21,362 bases of DNA, taken from contig LGRX02027059.1 in assembly GCA_001247695.2 (NCBI GenBank), forward strand, positions 1 through 21,362, in the 5' to 3' direction. The position numbers and the translations under genes were made by a program. The notes under the pieces are model-generated. The model was not told the DNA's origin, made no database searches, and saw nothing but the letters and a program-made list of their open reading frames with translations. This DNA comes from Cymbomonas tetramitiformis. Lineage: Eukaryota; Chlorophyta; Pyramimonadophyceae; Pyramimonadales; Pyramimonadaceae. Positions 1 through 8,316 of this stretch are shown here, in pieces; within the stretch, counting starts at the first letter, position 1, and each line of letters opens with the position of its first letter.

Positions 1-632
1 TACTCGCCTTCCGAAAAATCTTTATCAATGATACTTATCAATTCCTTCGAAACCGCCCATAATGCTTGCTTCCATTTAGGAAGTTTTCTATCTTCGACTT
101 TACTCACACAAACACCTTTGCCTTTCTTATGAGGCATATTGTGAGGTGTTTGCATACCGCCACCACCCAATGCTCCGGTGGTGTTTCCAAGCATAAATGA
201 CCAATTTAGGTTGAAGCGAATCTTTTTTGTTTTGTCTCGATATTGTTTATTCAATTTTACATTGCTCAACATACTTTCAATTTCACTCATCAAGTTTTGT
301 ACATATGGTAAATTCGTAATTTTTTGTGCCGTAGGCTTTATCACTTGAAAAGTGGAGTATTCCTTATGTGACCCACATTGCCAATGATTGTCGTTTGTTT
401 CGTCATAAAATGCATAAGTATAATGCCAAGAGTATAAATGATTATCTTCGGTAATCTCCCAAGTTTCCCAATCACTTGGCTCATCAGTCCAAAAAATATG
501 CTTCTTATTTTCGTGAGCACTCAAATACATTTTGTCTTCTTTTCTCTTTACATAAACATACAAGTTATCGCATCTTTCAATTTCCACATCAATGGTCTTA
601 TTACCCCAGTTGAGCATCGCGGAGTAAGACAT
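1..632 (-). CDS. Hypothetical viral-block protein, partial (3' end outside window)
   Basis: An open frame runs from an ATG at 632 to the first base of the window: 210 complete codons with no stop, so the C-terminus lies to the left. The N-terminal 65 or so residues are rich in Trp, Tyr and charged residues, with a pattern of short beta strands and a segment reading YLSAHENKKHIFW followed by WETWEI. That spacing resembles fascin-like/beta-trefoil repeats, which often end in a W-E-x-W/F motif; this is inference from pattern only. Around residues 150-160 there is a Gly-rich stretch (GALGGGG), followed by a Lys-rich region with Trp. Base composition matches the viral genes to its right. It is divergent from the small basic gene at 971, with a repeat-bearing gap of about 340 bp between them. 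A motif shared with two other minus-strand genes lies at 719-736, about 90 bp upstream. Function is unknown. Confidence 0.7.
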   Translation of the reverse strand, partial: MSYSAMLNWGNKTIDVEIERCDNLYVYVKRKEDKMYLSAHENKKHIFWTDEPSDWETWEITEDNHLYSWHYTYAFYDETNDNHWQCGSHKEYSTFQVIKPTAQKITNLPYVQNLMSEIESMLSNVKLNKQYRDKTKKIRFNLNWSFMLGNTTGALGGGGMQTPHNMPHKKGKGVCVSKVEDRKLPKWKQALWAVSKELISIIDKDFSEGE

Positions 633-718
633 ATTTGTGAAAGTAAGTAGAAGTAAGTAAAGTATGTATGTATGTACTTGAGTATGTTGTAAATGATTCA
701 AGTATACCTTATAGAGTT

Positions 719-736
719 TATGTCTTAAAGTTAAAA
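719..736 (-). promoter_or_regulatory. Shared upstream motif, site 1
   Basis: On the plus strand this reads TATGTCTTAAAGTTAAAA. The same 17-base string occurs at 10159-10175 upstream of the MYND gene, and its core (TTCTTAAAGTTAAAA) at 10804-10818 upstream of the F-box-like gene. All three sites lie upstream of minus-strand genes in the same relative orientation. A promoter role is inference. Confidence 0.4.
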
Positions 737-751
737 ATTTTAGGATAGATT

Positions 752-880
752 GGGTAATGGGTATGTGGTAATGGGTTGTTTATAAAAGTATATCAAAGAA
801 AGAATATCATTTTGTATATTTATTTTTAATTATTTGAAAATGTTTTTAAAAAGTACCAATTACTCGGAACCCGGTACCAT
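752..880 (+). repeat. 130-bp inverted-end repeat, copy 1 (most diverged)
   Basis: It begins with GGGTAATGGGTATGTGGTAA and ends with a stretch containing CCGGTACC. The inside has the family's order of blocks: TAATGGGTTGTTT, an AAAGTAT-CAAAG-AAGAA block, an AT-rich spacer, then GAAAATGTTTTTAAAAA. It is less similar to the others than copies 2 and 3 are to each other. It lies between the divergent genes at 632 and 971. Confidence 0.75.
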
Positions 881-970
881 AACTTCACGTGTGTTGCTTT
901 ATTGAACATATATGCTATGAACGAACGCATTTAAAGCTTCGGTCACTTATAACACTAATCTGGTAGCGCG

Positions 971-1168
971 ATGCCTACATCCGAAGCACAAAAACAAGCA
1001 ACCAAACGATATAGAGAAAAGAATCGGGAAAGGTATAATGCGTCACAAAAAAAATATAATGCATCTTGGTATGACCGTAATCGTCTTCTGCATTGTGAAA
1101 AAGTTAAGAGGTCATATCACCAAAAGAAAATAAAAAATGCTGATAATATATATGCTATTAAAATTTAA
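971..1168 (+). CDS. Small basic Lys/Arg/Tyr-rich protein
   Basis: This 65-aa protein is strongly basic and predicted to be mostly helical, with loosely repeated units of the type KRYREKN and KKYNASW. Similar short basic 'YREKN' repeats occur in small proteins of large DNA viruses and next to HNH nuclease domains of phages, but no HNH catalytic motif is present here. The composition suggests nucleic acid binding; that is inference. It ends 36 bp before the polymerase-helicase ATG on the same strand, so the two could share a transcript, although the gap has its own TATA-like sequence. The ATG at 971 is the first in frame. Confidence 0.6.
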   Translation: MPTSEAQKQATKRYREKNRERYNASQKKYNASWYDRNRLLHCEKVKRSYHQKKIKNADNIYAIKI

Positions 1169-1204
1169 CTTAAAGAAAAACCGTATTCATAGTATATAGA
1201 AACA
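1164..1204 (+). promoter_or_regulatory. Putative promoter of the polymerase-helicase gene
   Basis: The 36-bp gap and the end of the upstream gene contain TTTAACTTAAAG (1164-1175), close to the reverse complement of the motif upstream of three minus-strand genes. A TATA-like GTATATAG follows about 8 bp before the ATG. Assignment is by pattern only. Confidence 0.3.
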
Positions 1205-3697
1205 ATGAATTATGATAAATTCCCCGAGCAAATTACTTTAAGTGAGACCTATTTTAAGTATGAGGTTATGGAACTTTTACTTAAAGTAGATGTAAATTCC
1301 AAAGGTTATGATATAAAGAAACTGATGTGGCGCGAGGAGCAAACCAAATTGAAGAAGATGCATAAGTTTATGAGTAAAAAGACACATATGAACACCATAA
1401 CTTACAAAAAAGCACCATACAATTTAGGTAGATATTACCCGGTGAGTGATAAGTATAATACTTGTTGTTTCCAAAATCAATATAATGTTATCCGCCGACT
1501 TGTTATGGACGGAAACTACATTTCATTTGATTTAGAAAATGCGCATCCAACAATCATATCTCAATTGTGTGAGAAGTATAACATTGAATGCTCGGCGATA
1601 AACGATTACATTGTGAATAGAGAAAGTATATTTTACAACATTCAACGAAGTTATAATGTGAGTAGAGCTAATGCAAAACACTTGATGTTAATATTGACAT
1701 TTGGAGGCTCATTTCAAACTTGGTTAAATGAACTTAAACTTCCTAAACATCAATATATAGATTGTATAAAACAATACGAAGACCAAATAAAAAATATACT
1801 TACAAATGATGCCCTCGAGCACTTTCCAAAATTTGCAAAAGCCGTACAAGTAGCTTGTGAAGTAAAAAACAAGACAAAAGAAATGGCAAAATTCAGGAGT
1901 GCATTGGGGTTGTATATTCAAGAAATAGAGAGTCGGATGATGATGTGTATATATGACTATTTGGTGACGAATACTAAAATGAAGCCTGCGGCACTAATCC
2001 ACGACGAGATTTTGGTATATAAAGACGATAATGTCGACATTGACAAAGTAATAAGCGAGTTGAAAGTATGTATAAAAGCACACACGTGTTTTGAAATGCA
2101 ATTGAAATGTCAAGCAACTTCCGCCACGGATGAAGATTGTCGATGGCCTGAATCCCACCAACCTTTCATCGATGACATAGATGAACGACGTAGTGACCAA
2201 GTACATTGTGACCTAATACTCGAACAATTTCAAGACCAAATTTTTATCACACCATTGGGGTTAATGATATATGACGAAGAAGACGGTAGGTGGACGCTTG
2301 ATAAACATAAAGGGAAAGGTTTGCATCTAAAAATCATTGAGCGCAACTACACCAAAATATTTATAAATGTTAGTTCCAAAGATGAATCAAAGTCTTTTAT
2401 GAGTTTGTATGAACCCGCATACAAGCTAGTCTCTCAAAAAGCACCCGTGTTGATAGAGTTTGACGTGTCGAAAAGTAAAGGGTACCTTCTTTTCGATAAT
2501 GGTGTGTTGGATTTGAAAAACTTTGAATTATTGAAGAAGCATCCAAGCTATAACTTTATCAACAAAATACATCGAGACTATAATGTTTCGGAAGATTACT
2601 CCGAATTAAAATCTGAGGTGATTAGGAGATTGTTTGATAACCCAATTACCAACATTGAAAAACGAGATTATGTGCTTGAGCAGTTAGCACGGGGGATGGC
2701 GGGCGAAATATGTGATAGACAATTTATGTTTTTGATAGGCGATACGGCTTGCGGTAAAGGAAAGTTGACTTCATTATTGAAACGTGCATTTGAAGAATTC
2801 CAATATGAATTTGATGGAGAAAATTTAAAAGCCAAAAAGTACAAATCCGATATGGAAAATGAACGAAAATGGACTTGGGCGGTTGAGCTGTGGCATAGAC
2901 GTTTTGCAATAAGTAATGAATGTGACATAGGTGTTGAAGCGACAAAAAATAATTTTGGCGAACACAAAATGAGAATTGAAAAGTTGTCCGCAACCATCTT
3001 GAAAAAGTTTTGCAGTGGCGGGAACGAAACATTACCGATGCGAGAGTTGTATCAAAACGCCACAAATGTCAAAATACAAGCATATATGCTTTGTCTATCC
3101 AACGATACACCCGAGGTTGAAGGGGTCGATAGAGCATACACGGATAGAGCAAATTATGTTCAATGTGATAGAACATCTAGCGATAGCATTATGGAACCGA
3201 ACGATGCTTACTTTGTGAGAGATGATAGCATTGATAATTTCGTAAACCAAGTAAATGTAGCGGATGCATTTATTAGTATATTGTGCGACTATTATCGAAA
3301 AAGTATTATCAATGGTCGAACTCCCAAACCTGAATTTGTCAAATCTGAAGTAGCGGAAAGAACGGGTTCTAATAGAGGTGGATTTGAATGGATTGAGGCT
3401 AATTATGAGATTTACAAAAGTAAAGACATTCTAAAAGACTTCAAAGGTGTAATGACAAAAGAAGGAATATATAGATTTGATTGGAAAAAAGTTGGTGATT
3501 GGTATGTTATTATTGAAAACGTACACGATTGGTTTATAAAAGATGGAAATTTAATGACCGCAACCGAATTTGGCAAGCTTTTAACAAAACATCATATATA
3601 TCCCGCTCAACGAAAAATCAATGGTAGGACTAAACGTGTACGTGTTGGAATGCGCAAACCTCAAAGACACTCCGATGATGATGAATCGGATGCTTAA
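1205..3697 (+). CDS. TVpol-SF3 helicase fusion (family A-like DNA polymerase + superfamily 3 helicase)
   Basis: This 830-aa replication protein is the key marker of the element. Residues about 70-300 form a family A-type polymerase core of the TVpol class known from virophages and polinton-like viruses. Motif A is FDLENAHPT (D109, E111). Motif B is the K158-to-FGGS (166-169) segment. Motif C is LIHDE (H266, D267, E268). There is no room for a 3'-5' exonuclease domain before motif A. Residues about 425-465 look D5_N-like (DNGVLDL). The SF3 helicase follows: Walker A GDTACGKGK (512-520), Walker B-like FAISNECD (E572), SGGNE at 604-608, motif C LSND (631-634) and a downstream DRAYTDRAN segment with candidate arginine fingers. 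The C-terminal 120 or so residues look like a winged-helix tail. In the family the fusion primes and copies the viral genome. All catalytic residues are present with no internal stop. The start follows a TATA-like element. Confidence 0.93.
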   Translation: MNYDKFPEQITLSETYFKYEVMELLLKVDVNSKGYDIKKLMWREEQTKLKKMHKFMSKKTHMNTITYKKAPYNLGRYYPVSDKYNTCCFQNQYNVIRRLVMDGNYISFDLENAHPTIISQLCEKYNIECSAINDYIVNRESIFYNIQRSYNVSRANAKHLMLILTFGGSFQTWLNELKLPKHQYIDCIKQYEDQIKNILTNDALEHFPKFAKAVQVACEVKNKTKEMAKFRSALGLYIQEIESRMMMCIYDYLVTNTKMKPAALIHDEILVYKDDNVDIDKVISELKVCIKAHTCFEMQLKCQATSATDEDCRWPESHQPFIDDIDERRSDQVHCDLILEQFQDQIFITPLGLMIYDEEDGRWTLDKHKGKGLHLKIIERNYTKIFINVSSKDESKSFMSLYEPAYKLVSQKAPVLIEFDVSKSKGYLLFDNGVLDLKNFELLKKHPSYNFINKIHRDYNVSEDYSELKSEVIRRLFDNPITNIEKRDYVLEQLARGMAGEICDRQFMFLIGDTACGKGKLTSLLKRAFEEFQYEFDGENLKAKKYKSDMENERKWTWAVELWHRRFAISNECDIGVEATKNNFGEHKMRIEKLSATILKKFCSGGNETLPMRELYQNATNVKIQAYMLCLSNDTPEVEGVDRAYTDRANYVQCDRTSSDSIMEPNDAYFVRDDSIDNFVNQVNVADAFISILCDYYRKSIINGRTPKPEFVKSEVAERTGSNRGGFEWIEANYEIYKSKDILKDFKGVMTKEGIYRFDWKKVGDWYVIIENVHDWFIKDGNLMTATEFGKLLTKHHIYPAQRKINGRTKRVRVGMRKPQRHSDDDESDA

Positions 3698-3880
3698 TAT
3701 ACAATTGTTAAACATAAATATATATACATATAATATACATAAAAGGTATTGGGTACGTGGTAATGGGTTGTTTTAAAAAGTATTTCAAAGGAAGAAAAGT
3801 ATTTTTGTAGAATAAATTTTATGAAATAGAAAATGTTTTTAAAAATGCCCATTACTAGCTACCCGCTACTATAATAGAAT
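3698..3880. other. Convergent intergenic region
   Basis: The polymerase-helicase gene ends at 3697 and the fibre gene, read from the other strand, ends at 3881. Most of the gap is occupied by repeat copy 2. A run of ATATA sequence at 3715-3740 precedes it. Since transcription converges here, the hairpin-capable repeat could serve as a bidirectional terminator, but the other copies are not in convergent positions. Confidence 0.6.
3744..3872 (+). repeat. 130-bp inverted-end repeat, copy 2
   Basis: A 98-bp stretch (3753-3850) is identical, by direct reading, to 10897-10994 about 7.1 kb away. The ends are inverted relative to each other: TAATGGGTTGTTTTAAAAA near the left and the complement of TAATGGGCATTTTTAAAAA near the right. 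Confidence 0.9.
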
Positions 3881-5845
3881 TCAAACAAAATAATTGAAAT
3901 CTGGTCTTACCCAAATTAATACACCTTCACCCGCTCCTGCAACTTTTGATTCCATTGCTGTACCAATAATCGAATCTCCCGCATTAATCTGAGCGCTAAT
4001 AATCTCACCATTTACTATGCATTTAACACGTTGCCCTTTAACGTAGGTGTTGTCCGCAGCAGTTGCATTTCTGCAAGTAGTAAACCCACGACCTATTAAA
4101 ACGAAACAACTCTGAGTTGCAGCACTATCTTGAATGCAAACTCCAACGGGTGTACAATTCTGATTACTTTGAGTGTATGAGTTATTGAACGGTTGAACTC
4201 CATTCACGTTCGAGATACCGTCATCATCGAACATAACAATCGTTGAAGCTGTGATTGTATTGGATGTCGTATTGACAAATGTAAAGACATCTCCGGTGAA
4301 TCGTAGCGGGTTGGCTGGAAGGGTGGTATGAGCGTACGCTTTCGTAATGAGTGTCAAAGGTACGCCTGATAGTGTGAGTGAGGCGGTTGAACTTGGGTAA
4401 GCATAATTTAGCGAGTTACTTAAAAAGATACCCGCTGCATCTAGGTCTCCACTAAGATTTATGTTTGAAGCGGTGTCCCCGTTTGCGACCACTTGTGCGA
4501 GCGTACCTATGGAGCCTTGAAGTACTGCGCCACTTCTAACTTCATTTGATGCTGAATCATAATACAATTGCAAACTTTCTGAACCCACATCTGGACTAGC
4601 CCTAATAGGTCGAATATAAAAACTACTTGCGACACCGGCATTTAATTCTACCCCGCTCGCGTTCAAAACGATTGTGTTATCTGTGTTTACCGCACTTTGA
4701 GTAGAGTTTTGTCCTGCCAAAGCACCTATGTTTATGGAACTTTCACCGGCTGTATATTCACCTGCATATTTTCCAATGTTCACTGCTGCATCTTTGCAGT
4801 TAACCTGACCGCAATCGTCGCCAATAGACACGACATAGTCACCACAATTACTATTGCACGAACCGGAACCAATTGCAATCGTGTCATTACTTGTTGTATT
4901 GTTAATGGACAATGCATTCCTACCTATAGCAATAGAACGGTCTCCAATGTGGTCAGCGTTTGTATACCCTTGAGTTTGTTCTCCGATTGATACTTTACCA
5001 AAACCACCAGAACCACTTTCAATTCTAAGATTATTTCCACTGAGTTTCTCTTGATTGACAATCATTGTACCGGTACCTGTGTATGAAACATCGGCAACAC
5101 TAGTTGTAGCCCCTCTAGTGGTCACATCTTGAAGTGTAGATGTATCAGGTTGAACTGGAAGATTTGTTAATCCTGACCCATCACCCACAAATGCAGAAGC
5201 ACTAATACTATTTGTGGTACTGCTTCCTTGGTCAGTTACTGATTGTAGATTCTGGTTTGCACCTGAAGGTAGATTGGTCAACAATGACCCATCCCCTCGA
5301 TATTTGCCTGAAGTTAATGTGATGTCACCCGTATTGAGAACTAATGGACCGTCGTTTATCAATACCCCACTGCCTAACGGCTCAATATTAATAACCGTTT
5401 GGAGGCAAGAGATTTCATTCAACCCTGTTTCGCCGATTTTAACTCTTGTTTGTTCGACCGGGTCTAACGACTTAATCTCGAAAGAGCTGTCAAGTTCATC
5501 AAGTCCTGCTGAAAATCGTGATTTGGAGACTGGGTTGTTTAATACAAAATCATTGAATTTTATCGAGGTGTGAACTTTCAATGAGCCATCTGTCAATAAA
5601 GACATTTGTTCACGCTCGAGTGTTGGGTCTTGTGTGTCAATCCACTTAATATCGTTCTGGTATCGAATATCGCTACCGATGTGCATCGTTTGAAGCGGAT
5701 TATCAATCGAGCCTATAGTTTGACATTCGACCGTATTTACCACTAATGGGTCACTTACACTTACAATAGGTTTTCCATCTTTCATTAAGGTGTCCACGCT
5801 CAAATTCTTTATGAATGCATTTTCGCCTAAAGAGAAAGTTGACAT
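3881..5845 (-). CDS. Trimeric fibre-like virion protein with YadA-head-like repeats
   Basis: This 654-aa protein looks like a surface fibre or spike. It starts MSTFSLGENA, matching the neighbouring 259-aa protein's start (MSxFSLG). Residues 184-249 hold two copies of a GDGSxLTNLP segment, each followed by LQxVTxxGxTT, a signature common in phage and large-virus tail fibres; a weaker third LxxVxxxGxTxS unit is at 449-460. Residues about 300-395 hold successive SIAIG/TIAIG/VVSIG/AVNIG/SINIG units, like the left-handed beta-roll of YadA-type trimeric adhesin heads. The last 180 or so residues form a separate Gly/Ala/beta-rich domain that resembles phage decoration-protein folds in pattern (inference). 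It is the last gene of a four-gene minus-strand cluster, 37 bp downstream of the 259-aa gene. The likely role is host attachment. Exact homologs cannot be named from sequence alone. Confidence 0.8.
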   Translation of the reverse strand: MSTFSLGENAFIKNLSVDTLMKDGKPIVSVSDPLVVNTVECQTIGSIDNPLQTMHIGSDIRYQNDIKWIDTQDPTLEREQMSLLTDGSLKVHTSIKFNDFVLNNPVSKSRFSAGLDELDSSFEIKSLDPVEQTRVKIGETGLNEISCLQTVINIEPLGSGVLINDGPLVLNTGDITLTSGKYRGDGSLLTNLPSGANQNLQSVTDQGSSTTNSISASAFVGDGSGLTNLPVQPDTSTLQDVTTRGATTSVADVSYTGTGTMIVNQEKLSGNNLRIESGSGGFGKVSIGEQTQGYTNADHIGDRSIAIGRNALSINNTTSNDTIAIGSGSCNSNCGDYVVSIGDDCGQVNCKDAAVNIGKYAGEYTAGESSINIGALAGQNSTQSAVNTDNTIVLNASGVELNAGVASSFYIRPIRASPDVGSESLQLYYDSASNEVRSGAVLQGSIGTLAQVVANGDTASNINLSGDLDAAGIFLSNSLNYAYPSSTASLTLSGVPLTLITKAYAHTTLPANPLRFTGDVFTFVNTTSNTITASTIVMFDDDGISNVNGVQPFNNSYTQSNQNCTPVGVCIQDSAATQSCFVLIGRGFTTCRNATAADNTYVKGQRVKCIVNGEIISAQINAGDSIIGTAMESKVAGAGEGVLIWVRPDFNYFV

Positions 5846-5882
5846 TGTTATATATTATAAACTTAAGATTTTTAATATCGAG
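5846..5882 (-). promoter_or_regulatory. AT-rich leader/promoter of the fibre gene
   Basis: Read on the minus strand, this 37-bp gap contains TCTTAAGTTTATAATATATA immediately before the ATG. The other gaps in this gene cluster have the same TATA-rich design, suggesting that each gene has its own promoter. Inference. Confidence 0.35.
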
Positions 5883-6662
5883 CTAAGTCTTTTTGTATTT
5901 CACAGTCCATTTACCGGGTGTGTCTTCTTCTATATAAAACTGTCCAACGGCTGCGGCAGCTTCAAGCGGCATACTAGCTGGATTTACAAACAAGCCTTGC
6001 CCTATATTCAGATTTTTTGCAATACTGCAACTACCCGATGTTCGTAAAGGATTTAGACTGGCTGCTACGTATTTTCTATTCGCATCGTTGTCATCATAAT
6101 CATTCTCGGCTACAAATTGTTGAAAAAAGCATCTACCGTCTGCTCTTATTATCATATCATTGTCACCTTTAATAGAAGCGGCTCCATTTGCTACATTTTT
6201 ATACGTCAAAATTATTGCATCCGCTATTGTTCCGGCTGGTAAATCAAATTTTAGAGCTGGTTTTCCGGGGTCATTATCCACATTTAACAATAAACCTGAA
6301 TTTGTGTTTACTTTCAACGTTTCGCCACTAATAATAACATCGTTAGGATTACTTACAGCATCTCCACTTTGCAATGCAATCCCTGCATTTCCATTTCCCC
6401 TAGTATTTATCAACGTGTATACATTTACCGAAGAATCACTTAGTAATCCTGTAGCATTTTGAAATTTTATATCCCCCTCTTTGACGGTTACATTTCCATT
6501 TGTTCTTTCAATGTCACTTGTCGTACCGGACACAATTGTCCACAAACTAGTTCCTCCGCCACCCGAAGGTGGTGGACCACCATTAAACGTCGTACATTGT
6601 AAGTTTTTGCAAATGAGGTCATCGCTAACAATCGATGTACTTCCAAGCGAAAAGGCTGACAT
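5883..6662 (-). CDS. Probable virion/fibre-associated protein sharing the MSxFSLG N-terminus
   Basis: This 259-aa protein begins MSAFSLGSTS, like the fibre protein encoded next to it (MSTFSLGENA). After about 30 residues there is a Pro/Gly hinge (GGPPPSGGGG, residues 28-37), then a beta-rich body with many Asn, Gly and Val residues. It ends with QFYIEEDTPGKWTVKYKK, a style seen at the C-terminus of phage and viral fibre proteins. A short conserved N-terminal peptide followed by a flexible Gly/Pro linker is how adenovirus-type fibres dock to the penton base, so these two proteins may bind the same capsid vertex. That is inference. There is no catalytic motif. It lies 43 bp after the lipase gene and 37 bp before the fibre gene. 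Confidence 0.7.
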   Translation of the reverse strand: MSAFSLGSTSIVSDDLICKNLQCTTFNGGPPPSGGGGTSLWTIVSGTTSDIERTNGNVTVKEGDIKFQNATGLLSDSSVNVYTLINTRGNGNAGIALQSGDAVSNPNDVIISGETLKVNTNSGLLLNVDNDPGKPALKFDLPAGTIADAIILTYKNVANGAASIKGDNDMIIRADGRCFFQQFVAENDYDDNDANRKYVAASLNPLRTSGSCSIAKNLNIGQGLFVNPASMPLEAAAAVGQFYIEEDTPGKWTVKYKKT

Positions 6663-6705
6663 CTATAATTATTATAATATATAGAGAATATAATATATGC
6701 ATTCA
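6663..6705 (-). promoter_or_regulatory. AT-rich leader/promoter of the 259-aa gene
   Basis: Read on the minus strand, the gap contains TATATTATATTCTC and TATATATTATAATAATTATA directly before the ATG, the same TATA-rich layout as the neighbouring gaps. Inference. Confidence 0.35.
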
Positions 6706-8283
6706 TCAAACCATATTAGGAATTTGCTCCATTTGTCGTGTTCGAGGTATATTTGTTTGTTGCCGTTGCGAATTTTTTGCAGGTATTGGCGTTTTTGACG
6801 AATTCACAAATTTGACGCCGTGTACATAAATTACGTTATCGTCAAATTCATCTTTACGAATTCCTTGCTTTTGGTAATCATAATTTGAATGCCAATGTCT
6901 ATCCTCAAATGCTCGTTGCCTCTTTTTGTCTTTGTTGCGTGGAATGTAAAACAACCAATTTGCAAAACCTTGAAGCTCATCGGGCGCATTCTTCGATGTA
7001 TACCTAAAATCTGGGTCTATATTTGCTAAGATATCGGGATTCAAATCTTCCGAGACACGATTTGCATAATCTTGCGGACCTTCATCTTCTTTAGCTGAAT
7101 AGTAGGCATCATACACCGCTAATCCATAAAGACCCGCATCTAAGGATTTTGATGCGATTCTTGCCAAGCCGAGGCGAGCTCTTAACGGCGATACCCTTTC
7201 CGATTCTATCTTTTTGGGAGTATAGAATTGGTTGATATCGTGTAGTTTGCTTATTTCACTTTCCGTGCTTGGTTTAGGTAAGACATATTTGACATCATAT
7301 GTAGCATCCTTGTGCCTCAAACGTCTTGCGCCCATTGATACCAAGTCACCTTCGACGGCGTATATGTTATGAATTCTATCATTTGGAACGTTACCCACAG
7401 GTTTTTGAAATGGGTTTATTGCGGGATTGAATAAATGAGCCTCTTTTATTCTAGACTCTTTAGATGCATACTTTTCCATTAGATAATTTTGTACACCGCC
7501 GCCTAAGCTATCACCCGTTAACGCCACATCGCTAGTTGGATATGCATTTAATACATCTATTAAACGACTCTCAGCTTGCTTATATCTACCCGTTTCTCGT
7601 TGTTTTCCGATAAGAGTTTTTAGATTCACATCGAACCAATCCTCGTATGCTAACGGGATACGTTGTGGGTCACTAATTAAGACATCGGCATCTTTTAAAC
7701 CCGACACATCACTTCCTCGTTGTGCAATGATAACCTCGTCTCTTAACTTGTGTTTTAAAACAATTGCATTTCTATCCGACAAGTCTTTATCCAAGTCGTA
7801 ACTCGGCAAATCCAACATTGCATTTTGAAAACGTTGTGGGCTTTCCTTCTTAAATGCATATGCATACGAAAGCTCACTCGCTCTAGCCATCTGAGCCATC
7901 CTCTCGTCATCTTTAGTAATAGTGTTTTTGCCTATTATACGTTGACCTAACGAGGTTTCTTTTGTCATTTCTTCAAGCAATTTGCCGTATTTTGTTTTTA
8001 GAAATCGATTATGAGCTTTATCTACTTTACTCAAACTTGTCGAGGTTGTCGGCTTTAAGGTATCTATGTCATATTTTGGCTTATTAGTGATTCCGGGCTT
8101 GGTTAGAACATTTTTGCCTTTGTTTTTGATAACGAGGGTTTTGGGTTTTTGATTTGTAACTTCATCATTTGTTGCCGTTCTTTTCGATTTGGACACAAAT
8201 GTGTTGTCTAATGTTCTATAGTTGAAAGCACCAAATGGTTTTTGGCATTTATTTTGGTCGGGATTTTCAAAACAACTTGTCAT
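6706..8283 (-). CDS. Class 3 lipase-like alpha/beta hydrolase
   Basis: This 525-aa protein has a hydrolase core at residues about 130-360. The nucleophile elbow is LTGDSLGGG (S259), a GxSxGG motif of class 3 lipases. Upstream, VIIAQRGSDVSG (R189, G190) matches the conserved [A/F]RGT strand that forms the oxyanion hole. Candidate remaining triad residues are D313 (YAVEGDLVS) and H348 (KLHDINQFY), in the expected order and spacing. HLFNPAINP (283-291) fits the strand after the nucleophile helix. The N-terminal 125 residues are basic, Lys/Thr-rich and probably disordered. The C-terminal 165 residues have no recognised domain. No signal peptide or membrane segment is seen, so a virion-packaged enzyme that breaches membranes during entry, or one that remodels host lipid, is more likely than a secreted lipase (inference). 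It sits in the structural gene cluster. Confidence 0.85.
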   Translation of the reverse strand: MTSCFENPDQNKCQKPFGAFNYRTLDNTFVSKSKRTATNDEVTNQKPKTLVIKNKGKNVLTKPGITNKPKYDIDTLKPTTSTSLSKVDKAHNRFLKTKYGKLLEEMTKETSLGQRIIGKNTITKDDERMAQMARASELSYAYAFKKESPQRFQNAMLDLPSYDLDKDLSDRNAIVLKHKLRDEVIIAQRGSDVSGLKDADVLISDPQRIPLAYEDWFDVNLKTLIGKQRETGRYKQAESRLIDVLNAYPTSDVALTGDSLGGGVQNYLMEKYASKESRIKEAHLFNPAINPFQKPVGNVPNDRIHNIYAVEGDLVSMGARRLRHKDATYDVKYVLPKPSTESEISKLHDINQFYTPKKIESERVSPLRARLGLARIASKSLDAGLYGLAVYDAYYSAKEDEGPQDYANRVSEDLNPDILANIDPDFRYTSKNAPDELQGFANWLFYIPRNKDKKRQRAFEDRHWHSNYDYQKQGIRKDEFDDNVIYVHGVKFVNSSKTPIPAKNSQRQQTNIPRTRQMEQIPNMV

Positions 8284-8316
8284 TATTATATACTTTCAAT
8301 ATATATATATATATAT
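8284..8316 (-). promoter_or_regulatory. AT-rich leader/promoter of the lipase gene
   Basis: Read on the minus strand, the 33-bp gap is a TA-dinucleotide run followed by TTGAAAGTATATAATA and the ATG. Same design as the other gaps of the cluster; function inferred. Confidence 0.35.

Larger units (their letters stand above)
633..970. other. Intergenic gap with simple repeats, shared motif and repeat copy 1
   Basis: This 338-bp gap separates two divergently oriented viral genes. From 640 to 685 it has GTAA/GTAT simple repeats. At 719-736 it carries the motif shared with the regions upstream of the MYND and F-box-like genes, and about 752-880 is the first copy of the 130-bp inverted-end repeat. 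It presumably holds promoters for both flanking genes. No ORF in the gap looks real. Confidence 0.6.

Noticed and set aside
752..880. Reading the 130-bp repeats as transcription terminators
   Set aside because: Only copy 2 lies between convergent genes; copy 1 is between divergent starts and copies 3 and 4 are upstream of a gene, so position does not support a single terminator role.
4697..5573. Plus-strand ORFs of about 100 residues inside the fibre gene
   Set aside because: They are antisense to a long, repeat-structured coding frame and lack their own features.
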